Shown here one piece after another: positions 1 through 6,187 of a stretch of 10,411 bases of DNA (positions are counted from its first letter, which is position 1; each line of letters starts with the position of its first letter). This stretch comes from JAUYQR01 sp031377265 (lineage in GTDB: Bacteria > Pseudomonadota > Alphaproteobacteria > Rhodobacterales > Rhodobacteraceae), in the NCBI RefSeq assembly GCF_031377265.1, contig NZ_JANMET010000062.1, forward strand, positions 1 to 10,411, written 5' to 3'. The notes beneath the pieces are model-generated. The model saw only the letters and a list, made by a program, of their open reading frames with translations. It did no database searches and had not been told where the DNA came from. The translations under genes and the position numbers were made by a program.

Positions 1-1
1 G

Positions 2-67
2 GCGTCGGAGGGCTACTTTTTGGCGGTATTTGCGGTACCTGGTTATTTTTGGCTGCTGTTGTCTTAG
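2..67 (+). CDS. Possible C-terminal end of an upstream gene (hydrophobic tail), partial
   Basis: Reading from base 2, the frame is open from the window edge to a TAG at 65-67 and encodes 21 residues rich in aromatic and aliphatic side chains, ending in YFWLLLS. This could be the last membrane segment of a protein that starts outside the window. The stop is followed directly by a GC-rich hairpin (68-88), as expected at the end of a gene. Frame 1 is also open (to a TGA at 115-117) and also hydrophobic, so the frame choice is uncertain. I do not recognise the family. The T-rich sequence fits a membrane helix but may simply be noncoding. Confidence 0.3.
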   Translation, partial: ASEGYFLAVFAVPGYFWLLLS

Positions 68-88
68 GCGGGGTTTTCACACCCCCGC
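68..88 (+). terminator. GC-rich hairpin after the left-edge gene, terminator-like
   Basis: The arms GCGGGG (68-73) and CCCCGC (83-88) pair perfectly around a 9-nt loop that starts with TTTT. There is no T-run after the stem, so this is not a textbook intrinsic terminator, but its place directly after the TAG at 65-67 suggests a role in 3'-end formation. It forms the left half of a longer GC-rich block that runs on to about 120. Confidence 0.4.
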
Positions 89-120
89 ACCCCCGTGGGA
101 TATTTGAGGACAGATGAAAG
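89..120. repeat. Rhodobacteraceae-type intergenic motif (CCCCCGTGGG-ATATTTGAGG-type block)
   Basis: A C-run followed by GTGGGATATTTGAGGACAG and ATGAAAG stands between the left-edge hairpin and the ChaC leader. From general familiarity, variants of a C-rich, GGGATATTTG, AGATGAAAG block recur just downstream of stop codons in many Rhodobacteraceae genomes. Only one copy is present here, so its status as a genome-wide repeat is recalled and not shown. No coding function is visible. Confidence 0.35.
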
Positions 121-225
121 GGGAAGGGGGGATGGCACGTCCGGGCATGGGCGAAAATACGGGCTCGTCAGATCAAGGGGTTGGACGCAAGCGTTCAGGA
201 AACGGTGCTGCTCTGTTTGTGCATA

Positions 226-255
226 TTGCCAAATCCCCTGCGCATCCCATAGGAT
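226..255 (+). promoter_or_regulatory. Candidate sigma-70 promoter for the ChaC gene
   Basis: TTGCCA at 226-231 matches TTGACA at five of six bases. After an 18-nt spacer, TAGGAT at 250-255 matches the TAnnAT pattern of a -10 element. Transcription would start near 262 and give a leader of about 38 nt before the preferred TTG start at 300. The rest of 121-225 shows no open frame or structure that I can support. The call rests on consensus similarity only. Confidence 0.35.
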
Positions 256-299
256 TTACGCATTGAACCAGCTATTTGCCGGGATCAGGAAAACTGCCT

Positions 300-989
300 T
301 TGACGCGAAAATTGCGCCTGACCCAGGAACTGGTAGACCGCCTTCCCCCAAGGGTCGACGAAATGGGGCCGGTCAAGGTATCTGCCCCTGACCCGGATTA
401 TCATGCCCGAAATGCGGCGCAGATCCTTGGCGCGCTGCGCAAGTCCGATGAACTGTGGGTCTTTGCCGTCGGGTCGCTGATCTGGAAGCCGCGGTTCAGC
501 GTGGTAGAACGGCGCCCCGGTCTGGTGAAGGGCTGGCACCGATCATTCTGCCTTGGCCCGATGCTGCGCCACCGGGGCAGCCCATCAGCCCCCGGCCGGA
601 TGCTTTCGTTAGACCGGGGCGGCGAATGCACGGGGGTGGCGTTGCGCATGGACCCAGGCAACATGGCAGTCGAACTGGAAACTCTACTAACGCTGGAACC
701 GCCGTTGCCGCCGCAATGGCTGGACGTCGAAACCGACACAGACACGCTTCCCGCGATTGCCTTTGTGATCCGCCCTGATTTCGCGATGTACGCGCCCGAG
801 CCGCCGCTGGAGGAGTTGGCCGATCTTCTTGCCACGGCGGTTGGCCATGTCGGCACCATGGCGGAGTATCTGCTCAACACGGTTACCCAGTTGGAAGAGG
901 CGGGCTTGCACGACCCGCATCTGTGGCAGTTGCAGGACATGGTGGCCGACCGGCTGGAGCGGCTGCCGGGCGCTGCGCATCACCCTTGA
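300..989 (+). CDS. chaC: ChaC-family gamma-glutamylcyclotransferase
   Basis: ChaC-type enzymes cleave the gamma-glutamyl bond of glutathione in the cytoplasm, giving 5-oxoproline and Cys-Gly. The 229-residue product aligns by eye with E. coli ChaC: the glycine-loop region WVFAVGSLIWKP (53-64), GWHRSFCL (78-85), PGRMLSLDRGG (98-108), TGVALRM (111-117) and the C-terminal GTMAEYLLNTV (185-195). Two things are odd. The Tyr of the family's YGSL motif is Val57 here. The segment around the expected catalytic Glu, LLTLEPPLPPQW (129-140), is about four residues shorter than E. coli LLWKREMITGCYLPTW, with Glu133 the best remaining candidate. The preferred start is TTG at 300, with AGGA at 287-290 nine bases upstream and an N-terminus (MTRKLRLTQEL) typical of the family; TTG at 276 and ATG at 363 are alternatives. 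The gene stands alone on the plus strand and converges with the HdeA-like gene. Family is confident; activity is uncertain. Confidence 0.88.
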   Translation: MTRKLRLTQELVDRLPPRVDEMGPVKVSAPDPDYHARNAAQILGALRKSDELWVFAVGSLIWKPRFSVVERRPGLVKGWHRSFCLGPMLRHRGSPSAPGRMLSLDRGGECTGVALRMDPGNMAVELETLLTLEPPLPPQWLDVETDTDTLPAIAFVIRPDFAMYAPEPPLEELADLLATAVGHVGTMAEYLLNTVTQLEEAGLHDPHLWQLQDMVADRLERLPGAAHHP

Positions 990-993
990 GCCA

Positions 994-1035
994 GGGCCGA
1001 CCGCAAGGCCTGGGCCGACCGCAAGGCCTGGGCCG
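994..1035. repeat. 18-bp tandem repeat, two full copies plus a 6-bp partial
   Basis: The unit GGGCCGACCGCAAGGCCT occurs at 994-1011 and again without change at 1012-1029, followed by a partial copy GGGCCG at 1030-1035. It lies just after the ChaC stop codon (987-989). Each unit contains the palindrome AGGCCT, and GGCC at each end of a unit could pair as a small hairpin. Identical copies point to a recent slippage duplication of noncoding DNA. Confidence 0.9.
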
Positions 1036-1063
1036 GCAGGGGCGAGAACAACCGCGCCTGCCG
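1034..1063. terminator. Bidirectional hairpin between the convergent ChaC and HdeA-like genes
   Basis: CGGCAGGGGCG (1034-1044) pairs with CGCGCCTGCCG (1053-1063) over 11 positions with one mismatch, around an 8-nt loop. It lies between the stop codons of the two convergent genes (989 and 1072). AAA follows the stem on the plus strand, and no T-run follows it on either strand, so it is a hairpin barrier more than a canonical intrinsic terminator. Confidence 0.5.
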
Positions 1064-1071
1064 AAAGCGGC

Positions 1072-1350
1072 TTACTTCATCATCATGGCATCCATTGCCA
1101 TCATGTCGGGTTTGCCCTCGCAATGGGTCATAGTCATCTTCATGGCTTCTTCGGCCATCATGTCGTCCATCTTCATCGCGGCATCGGGGCCAGCCATGTG
1201 CATGGCGTCGGTGGCCTTCATCATGCCTTCGGCGTCCATGGCAGTGAACTCTGCGCAAGTCATTTTGGCAGGATCCATCTCATCAGCAAAACTCAGCGAC
1301 GGCAGTGCAATGGCCGCCAGTACGGCGAGCGTTGAAAGTGTTTTCTTCAT
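1072..1350 (-). CDS. Secreted methionine-rich HdeA-like small protein
   Basis: This is a 92-residue protein. Residues 1-22 form a clear Sec signal peptide: MKK, a hydrophobic core (LSTLAVLAAIALPSLS) and an FA-type cleavage site. The mature part of about 70 residues begins DEMDPAKMTCAEFTAMD, which resembles the HdeA signature WTCEDFLAVD, and has exactly two cysteines (32 and 77, 45 apart), close to the 48-residue spacing of the HdeA disulfide. HdeA proteins are periplasmic acid-stress chaperones. About 20 of the 70 mature residues are Met, often as MM or MxM, ending DAMMMK. This suggests metal (Cu(I)/Ag(I)) binding or oxidation buffering, which is inference. The start at 1350 is chosen because of the signal peptide and AGGAAAGGA about 8 nt upstream; the frame extends upstream to 1428 without such support. 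It lies 123 nt downstream of the DUF2161 gene on the same strand. No clear promoter is seen. Confidence 0.8.
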   Translation of the reverse strand: MKKTLSTLAVLAAIALPSLSFADEMDPAKMTCAEFTAMDAEGMMKATDAMHMAGPDAAMKMDDMMAEEAMKMTMTHCEGKPDMMAMDAMMMK

Positions 1351-1393
1351 GGTAGGTTCCTTTCCTGTGGCACGCGGAATGTGCGCGCTGCAT

Positions 1394-1411
1394 CGCCGTA
1401 ACATGACGGCG
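1394..1411. promoter_or_regulatory. Perfect 6-bp inverted repeat upstream of the HdeA-like gene
   Basis: CGCCGT (1394-1399) and ACGGCG (1406-1411) form a perfect inverted repeat with a 6-nt centre, 43 bp upstream of the HdeA-like start codon and 62 bp downstream of the DUF2161 stop. It could be an operator, a hairpin in the intergenic RNA, or the stem of a weak terminator for the dcw operon; there is no T-run on either side. I do not recognise a regulator for it. Confidence 0.35.
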
Positions 1412-1473
1412 GGGTGCGCCGGGGTCACAGGCCCGTGTGCGCGCGAAAAGGTGAAGGCGCGTGTGATAGAGCC

Positions 1474-2157
1474 TTACGCAGCCGCAAGCAGGGCCACGAT
1501 GGCGGATTGATGCGCCACCACCGCGGCGCGCCCGGAGGGGCTGAGGCAATATACACCCGTCGTAACACGGTCGAACCAACCGTAGAGATCTGCCCGCATC
1601 AACGTGGCGGCGCGGGGGACACCACTGGCGCGGGCCACCAGCATTGCACGGGAAGGGCCAGATCGGCCGAGTTCGGCAGCGCACCGTAGCGCGTCTTGGC
1701 GGTAGGCGGTCATCCGCGGGGTGCGGGTGGTGCCGGCGATGTTCGGATCGCCGACACGGCGGTCAAACTCGCGCAGCAGGCGGGCCGCTTTCGGCGTGGA
1801 CTTGCGGGGCGTGTAGGGGGCTGGGTCAAGATGGGCGCTGACGGCACCCAGCGCCACGTCCACCGCCAGCAGGCCAAGCCCGAGCCTGCGGCACAATGCG
1901 ATGATATCACGGTAGCGCAGGGTCCAGCCGCGTTTTCCCGACACCGGCACTGCCAGATACACGGTATCGAACAGGCCTTGCCGCGCCACCCCCTGCATCA
2001 CCAACTGCAGCGAGAACGTGGTCTTCATCTCGACCACAAGAGGCGGGTCGTCGCCGCGTCGGGCAAGGATGTCGCAAGCACCAATTTCGGCCTTCACCTC
2101 ATAGCCTTGCACCGACAGGTAGGTCTTCAGCGCCGGGTAGAGATCAGCCTCGCGCAT
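1474..2157 (-). CDS. DUF2161 PD-(D/E)XK nuclease-like protein
   Basis: The 227-residue product matches the DUF2161 family of predicted PD-(D/E)XK phosphodiesterases. The N-terminal half carries LYPALKTYLSVQGYEV (7-22), E24, GACDILARR (26-34) and VVEMKTT (41-47). D29 and the E43-x-K45 pair fit the catalytic core of the nuclease fold, so the active site looks intact. Residues about 145-215 look like a small winged-helix domain with YGWFDRVTTGVYCLSPSG (192-209). The substrate is unknown for the family; DNA binding or cleavage is inferred from the fold. The start at 2157 is chosen because MREADLYPALK is the usual N-terminus and because ATG follows the mraY TAG after only 5 nt. No good ribosome-binding site is visible, which suggests translation coupled to mraY. 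The frame continues open upstream inside mraY, but that part is a shadow of mraY. Confidence 0.85.
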   Translation of the reverse strand: MREADLYPALKTYLSVQGYEVKAEIGACDILARRGDDPPLVVEMKTTFSLQLVMQGVARQGLFDTVYLAVPVSGKRGWTLRYRDIIALCRRLGLGLLAVDVALGAVSAHLDPAPYTPRKSTPKAARLLREFDRRVGDPNIAGTTRTPRMTAYRQDALRCAAELGRSGPSRAMLVARASGVPRAATLMRADLYGWFDRVTTGVYCLSPSGRAAVVAHQSAIVALLAAA

Positions 2158-2162
2158 CGGTG

Positions 2163-3245
2163 CTATCGCACTTTCAGGGTGGCCAAACCGATCATCGCCA
2201 AGATCAGCGAGATGATCCAGAACCGGATCACGATCTGCGGTTCGGCCCAGCCGCGCTTTTCGAAATGGTGGTGGATCGGGGCCATCAGGAACACGCGCTT
2301 GCCGGTACGCTTGAAGTACAGCACCTGGATGATCACGCTGAGTGCCTCGACCACGAACAGGCCGCCGACAATGGCCAGCACGATCTCGTGCTTGATACAA
2401 ACGGCGATGGCACCCAGCGCGCCACCTAGCGCCAAAGACCCGGTATCGCCCATGAATACCGCTGCGGGAGGGGCGTTGTACCAAAGAAAGCCAAGCCCCG
2501 CGCCGAACAGAGCCGAGGCAAAGATCAGCAACTCGCCCGTACCGGGAACGAAGTGGATGTCGAGGTATTCGGCGAAATTCGCGTTGCCAACGACATAGGC
2601 GATGATGCCAAGCGTGCCGCCGGCGATCATCACCGGCATGATGGCAAGGCCGTCAAGACCGTCAGTCAGGTTGACCGCATTGGCCGCGCCAACGATGACG
2701 ATCATGCCGAAAGGCACGAAGAACATCCCGATATTCAGCAATGCATCCTTGAAGAATGGAAAGGCCAGCTGGTTGGTCAGCGCCTCGGGGTGAAACATCG
2801 AGGCGGCATAGGCGGCAAGCGCCGCGATCAGCAGGCCAAGACCAAAGCGCAGGCGCGAGGAGACGCCCTTGGTGGTCTGCTTGGTGACCTTGGCGAAGTC
2901 GTCGGCAAAGCCGATCAGGCCAAAGGCGAGGGTGACAAGAACAACGATCCAGACATAGGGGTTGTCAAGCCGCGCCCACATCAACGTGGAAACCATCAGC
3001 GCCGAGAGGATGAGAAGGCCGCCCATGGTTGGAGTGCCGGCCTTGGCAAAATGGCTTTGCGGGCCGTCATCGCGGATCGGCTGGCCCTTGCCCTGGCGGC
3101 GGCGCAACAGGTCAATCAGCGGGCGGCCGAAGATGAAGCCAAAGATCAGCGCAGTGCCGAAAGCGCCACCTGCACGAAAGGTGATGTAGCGAAAGAGGTT
3201 GAAGAAGTCGCCCCCGTCGGAAAACTCGGTCAGCCAAAACAACAT
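2163..3245 (-). CDS. mraY: Phospho-N-acetylmuramoyl-pentapeptide-transferase (lipid I synthase)
   Basis: MraY transfers phospho-MurNAc-pentapeptide from UDP to undecaprenyl phosphate, making lipid I at the inner face of the cytoplasmic membrane. The 360-residue length is the usual one, with about ten hydrophobic segments. Catalytic and Mg2+-binding positions are present: D115-D116 in FADDFAK, NAVNLTDGLDGL (189-200), FMGDTGS with D267 (264-270) and APIHHHFE (322-329). These positions match E. coli numbering. The ATG directly abuts the murF TAA (3246-3248) with no gap, and GGGA lies about 8 nt upstream inside the murF end. It consumes the product of murF, the gene before it. No oddities are seen in the protein. 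Confidence 0.97.
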   Translation of the reverse strand: MLFWLTEFSDGGDFFNLFRYITFRAGGAFGTALIFGFIFGRPLIDLLRRRQGKGQPIRDDGPQSHFAKAGTPTMGGLLILSALMVSTLMWARLDNPYVWIVVLVTLAFGLIGFADDFAKVTKQTTKGVSSRLRFGLGLLIAALAAYAASMFHPEALTNQLAFPFFKDALLNIGMFFVPFGMIVIVGAANAVNLTDGLDGLAIMPVMIAGGTLGIIAYVVGNANFAEYLDIHFVPGTGELLIFASALFGAGLGFLWYNAPPAAVFMGDTGSLALGGALGAIAVCIKHEIVLAIVGGLFVVEALSVIIQVLYFKRTGKRVFLMAPIHHHFEKRGWAEPQIVIRFWIISLILAMIGLATLKVR

Positions 3246-4685
3246 TTACTGGGTCCCTTCTGTCGGGGCGGCGGCCTGCCCCATTTTACGCAGTGCGTCA
3301 ACCACGAGGCTGACCTTGGAGCCTTTTGAGCCCTTGACGAGAATGATATCGCCCGCGTCGATCAGCCCCCGCACGCGGGCTGCGTGTTCGGGGGCGGTCT
3401 CGAACCACTCGCCGCGCTGTTGCCGTGGCAGGGCCAGCCACAACGCTTTCATGCGCGGGCCGACGCAGTGAATGGGCGCGACCTTGGCCAGACCGGGGTG
3501 GCGGGTGATGGCCTCGTGCAGCGCGCCCTCGGTCGGGCCAAGTTCCAGCATGTCACCAAGAATGGCGATCCGGCGACCTGCGCCAACACGGCCGATACCG
3601 TCTTGGGGGGTCGCAGCGATCAGCACCTCCAATGCTGCAGCCATTGAGGCGGGGTTCGCGTTGAACGCATCGTCGATCAGGCTGAACCAGGTTTCTTCCA
3701 CCCGATCCAGAAGGATGCGTTCGCGCTTGCCCCGCCCGGCAGGCGGTTGCCAGAGCCCAAGGTCACAGGTGGCGACGGTGGGGTCGGCACCCAGCGCTTC
3801 GGCCACCGCAAGGGCACCAAGCGCGTTGGCTGCGAAATGCTTGCCGGGCGAAAGCACTTTGAACAGCATCGGCAATCCATGGCGGGTGGCTTGCACCACG
3901 GTCGTCTCGTCTGCAATGCGGGCGTCCAGCAGGCGGTACTCGGCGCGCTCCGAGGTGCCGAACAAAATGGGCCTGACCCCGACGGCTGCAGCCTTGGCCA
4001 GTAAGATCGGCATGGTGGCGATATCGGCATTCAAGACAGCGATGCCGCCGGGCGCAAGGCCCTCCATTATCGAGGCTTTTTCCTGGGCAATGCCTTCGAT
4101 GCTGTTGAACGCTTCAAGGTGCGCGGCAGCGACAGTGGTGATCATCGCCACATCAAGGCGCGACATCCGCGCCAAAGGTGCAATTTCTCCGGGGTGATTC
4201 ATGCCGATCTCGATCACCGCAAACTGGGTGTCGGCGGGCATCCGGGCAAGCGTCAGGGGCACGCCCCAATGGTTGTTATAGCTGGCGACCGAAGCATGGG
4301 TGCGGCCCTGCCCCGACAGGATCGCGCCCAACATCTCCTTGGTCGAGGTCTTGCCGACAGATCCGGTAACGCCAACGACCTTGGCCGTTGTCCGGGCCCG
4401 GGCCGCGGTCGCAAGTCGTTCCAGACCATGCTGAACATCGTCCACGACAAGCAGCGGCGCGCCATCTGCCACGCCGCCCGGGCGGTGAGTGACCATTGCG
4501 GCGGCGGCCCCTTTGGCCAGTGCTTGGGCGACAAAGTCATGCCCGTCGCGATCGGCCTTCAGCGCCACGAAAAGATCACCCGGTTGCAGCGTGCGGGTGT
4601 CGATTGACACACCGGTTGCCGCCCAGGCAGTGGTCGTCTGCCCGCCAGTAGCCCGTGCTGCGTCTTCGGATGTCCAGAGCGCCAT
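3246..4685 (-). CDS. murF: UDP-N-acetylmuramoyl-tripeptide--D-alanyl-D-alanine ligase
   Basis: MurF adds D-Ala-D-Ala to UDP-MurNAc-tripeptide with ATP in the cytoplasm, completing the UDP-MurNAc-pentapeptide. The 479-residue protein has the three Mur-ligase domains in order: an N-terminal UDP-substrate domain (SIDTRTLQPGDLFVAL, 27-42), the central ATPase domain with P-loop TGSVGKTS (107-114), the MurF-specific SYNNHWGVPLTL (135-146) and EIGMNHPGEI (159-168), and a C-terminal domain with DDAFNANPASM and ILGDMLELG. The ATG shares one base with the murE stop (TGATG at 4683-4687), which indicates translational coupling. The upstream Shine-Dalgarno (ACGGGG) is weak and distant. Substrate order in the operon is murE, murF, mraY, the same as pathway order. 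Confidence 0.97.
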   Translation of the reverse strand: MALWTSEDAARATGGQTTTAWAATGVSIDTRTLQPGDLFVALKADRDGHDFVAQALAKGAAAAMVTHRPGGVADGAPLLVVDDVQHGLERLATAARARTTAKVVGVTGSVGKTSTKEMLGAILSGQGRTHASVASYNNHWGVPLTLARMPADTQFAVIEIGMNHPGEIAPLARMSRLDVAMITTVAAAHLEAFNSIEGIAQEKASIMEGLAPGGIAVLNADIATMPILLAKAAAVGVRPILFGTSERAEYRLLDARIADETTVVQATRHGLPMLFKVLSPGKHFAANALGALAVAEALGADPTVATCDLGLWQPPAGRGKRERILLDRVEETWFSLIDDAFNANPASMAAALEVLIAATPQDGIGRVGAGRRIAILGDMLELGPTEGALHEAITRHPGLAKVAPIHCVGPRMKALWLALPRQQRGEWFETAPEHAARVRGLIDAGDIILVKGSKGSKVSLVVDALRKMGQAAAPTEGTQ

Positions 4686-6187
4686 CAGATAACCCCGTCC
4701 AGTGCGGCCACGGCGACAGAAGCCTGCTCGACATCGTCGAAGGGGTAGATGTCGCCCTTGATCACCTGCCCGGTTTCATGCCCCTTGCCCGCGATCAACA
4801 GCGCATCTCCCGGCTGCAGGGCATCGACACCGCGCAAGATGGCCTCGGCCCGGTCACCCACTTCGTTCGCGTCAGGACAGGCGGCCATGACCGCGGCACG
4901 GATGCTGGCGGGATCTTCGGAACGTGGGTTGTCGTCGGTGACATAGACCACATCGGCATGCGCCTTGGCCGCGGCCCCCATCAACGGGCGTTTGCCACGA
5001 TCACGGTCGCCACCGGCGCCGAAGACAACGATTATTCGGCCCATGACATGCGGGCGCAACGCCTGCAACGCCGTCTCGATGGCGTCCGGGGTATGGGCGT
5101 AGTCGACGAACACTGATGCACCGTTCTTGCGGGTGGCGGCAAGCTGCATCCTGCCACGCACGCCTGTCAGGTGCGGCAGCGCGGCAAAGACATGCGCAGG
5201 TGTTTCGCCGGCAGCGATGGCAAGGCCGGCGGCAACGGCAACGTTTTCGGCCTGGAACCCGCCGATCAGATTGAGACGCACCTGATGCGGCTGACCGGCC
5301 CAGATCAGGCGCAGGTCCTGCCCCTTTGCATCATAGCGCTGGCCAGCAATGTGCAGATCCGCCTCGCCGTGGCCGACGGTCAGCACCCGCAAGCCGCGTT
5401 TGCGCGCGAGCATGGCCATGTCGCCGCCCCGTGCGCCGTTGAGGTTGATCACGGCGGTGCCGTCATCGGGCAACACGCGGGTAAAGAGTTCGGCCTTGGC
5501 CGCGAAATACGCCTCCATCGTCCCATGATAATCAAGGTGGTCCTGCGTGAGGTTGGTAAACCCGGCAGCAGTCAAGCGCACCCCATCCATCCGGCGCTGG
5601 TCAATGCCATGGCTGGACGCCTCCATTGCAGCGTGGGTGACGCCGCCCGCTGCGGCCTCGGCCAGCAATGCTTGCAAGGTGATGGCATCAGGCGTGGTAT
5701 GGCTGGACGATGCCGACCACGCACCTTCGATCCCGGTGGTACCGATGTTGATGGCGGCATGACCCAGTACCATCCAGATTTGCCGGGTAAAGGACGCGAC
5801 CGAGGTTTTGCCATTCGTGCCGGTGACGGCAACCATCGTCTCAGGTTGCGCGCCAAACCACAGGGCTGCGGTACAGGCAAGCGTGGCGCGGGGGTCTTCG
5901 GCAATGATCAGGGCGGCGTCCGAACCCGCAAGCGCATGGGCGGCAGTACGCGCGCCTGCGGCATCGGTCAGGATCGCGGCGGCGCCCTTTTCAAGGGCTG
6001 TCGCAATGAACTGCGCACCATGCACGGTTGATCCCGGCAGGGCCGCGAACAGCATGCCGGGTCGGACCGCGCGACTATCTATGGCCAGACCGTGAATCAG
6101 CACATCGCGACCGCCACGGGCGGTCAACCCAAGATCAGAGAGCCGTTGTGTCCGTTCCACCTTACCGGGCCCCATCTCTGATCCCAT
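4685..6187 (-). CDS. murE: UDP-N-acetylmuramoyl-L-alanyl-D-glutamate--2,6-diaminopimelate ligase
   Basis: MurE adds meso-diaminopimelate to UDP-MurNAc-L-Ala-D-Glu with ATP. The 500-residue protein shows P-loop TGTNGKTS (122-129), EASSHGIDQRR (189-199), FTNLTQDHLDYHG (210-222), the lysine expected to be carbamylated in AAKAELF (K231), YAHTPDAI (363-370), and DDNPRSEDP (418-426). The DNPR tetrapeptide is the signature of meso-DAP specificity, as expected for a Gram-negative; lysine-type MurE lacks it. GKGHE (467-471) closes the C-terminal domain. The first ATG (6187) overlaps the ftsI stop by one base (TGATG at 6185-6189). The ATG at codon 5 (6175) has a GGGATCAGAG stretch before it and is a plausible alternative start. 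Confidence 0.96.
   Translation of the reverse strand: MGSEMGPGKVERTQRLSDLGLTARGGRDVLIHGLAIDSRAVRPGMLFAALPGSTVHGAQFIATALEKGAAAILTDAAGARTAAHALAGSDAALIIAEDPRATLACTAALWFGAQPETMVAVTGTNGKTSVASFTRQIWMVLGHAAINIGTTGIEGAWSASSSHTTPDAITLQALLAEAAAGGVTHAAMEASSHGIDQRRMDGVRLTAAGFTNLTQDHLDYHGTMEAYFAAKAELFTRVLPDDGTAVINLNGARGGDMAMLARKRGLRVLTVGHGEADLHIAGQRYDAKGQDLRLIWAGQPHQVRLNLIGGFQAENVAVAAGLAIAAGETPAHVFAALPHLTGVRGRMQLAATRKNGASVFVDYAHTPDAIETALQALRPHVMGRIIVVFGAGGDRDRGKRPLMGAAAKAHADVVYVTDDNPRSEDPASIRAAVMAACPDANEVGDRAEAILRGVDALQPGDALLIAGKGHETGQVIKGDIYPFDDVEQASVAVAALDGVI

Noticed and set aside
829..1335. A long plus-strand frame with a strikingly His-rich product opposite the HdeA-like gene
   Set aside because: Met codons (ATG) read as CAT (His) on the other strand, so the His-richness is an artefact of the Met-rich gene. 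The minus frame has a signal peptide, a ribosome-binding site and family resemblance; the plus frame has none.
1436..1465. A CGCGC/GCGCG pairing downstream of the DUF2161 stop as an operon terminator
   Set aside because: The stem is only 5 bp with a 12-nt loop and no T-run follows, so it is not distinguishable from chance in GC-rich DNA.
1474..2484. A 336-codon version of the DUF2161 protein starting inside mraY
   Set aside because: The extra 109 residues are an Arg/Pro-rich shadow of mraY. The family N-terminus (MREADLYP) begins at the ATG directly after the mraY stop.
3472..4197. A 241-codon plus-strand open frame opposite murF
   Set aside because: It is a shadow frame of high-GC coding DNA. 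The translation is rich in Ala, Ser, Arg and Pro without recognisable motifs, while murF on the minus strand is complete and unmistakable.
5171..6031. A 286-codon plus-strand open frame opposite murE
   Set aside because: There is no domain signal, and murE covers the region with all catalytic motifs. The frame is open because GC-rich third positions suppress stops on the opposite strand.
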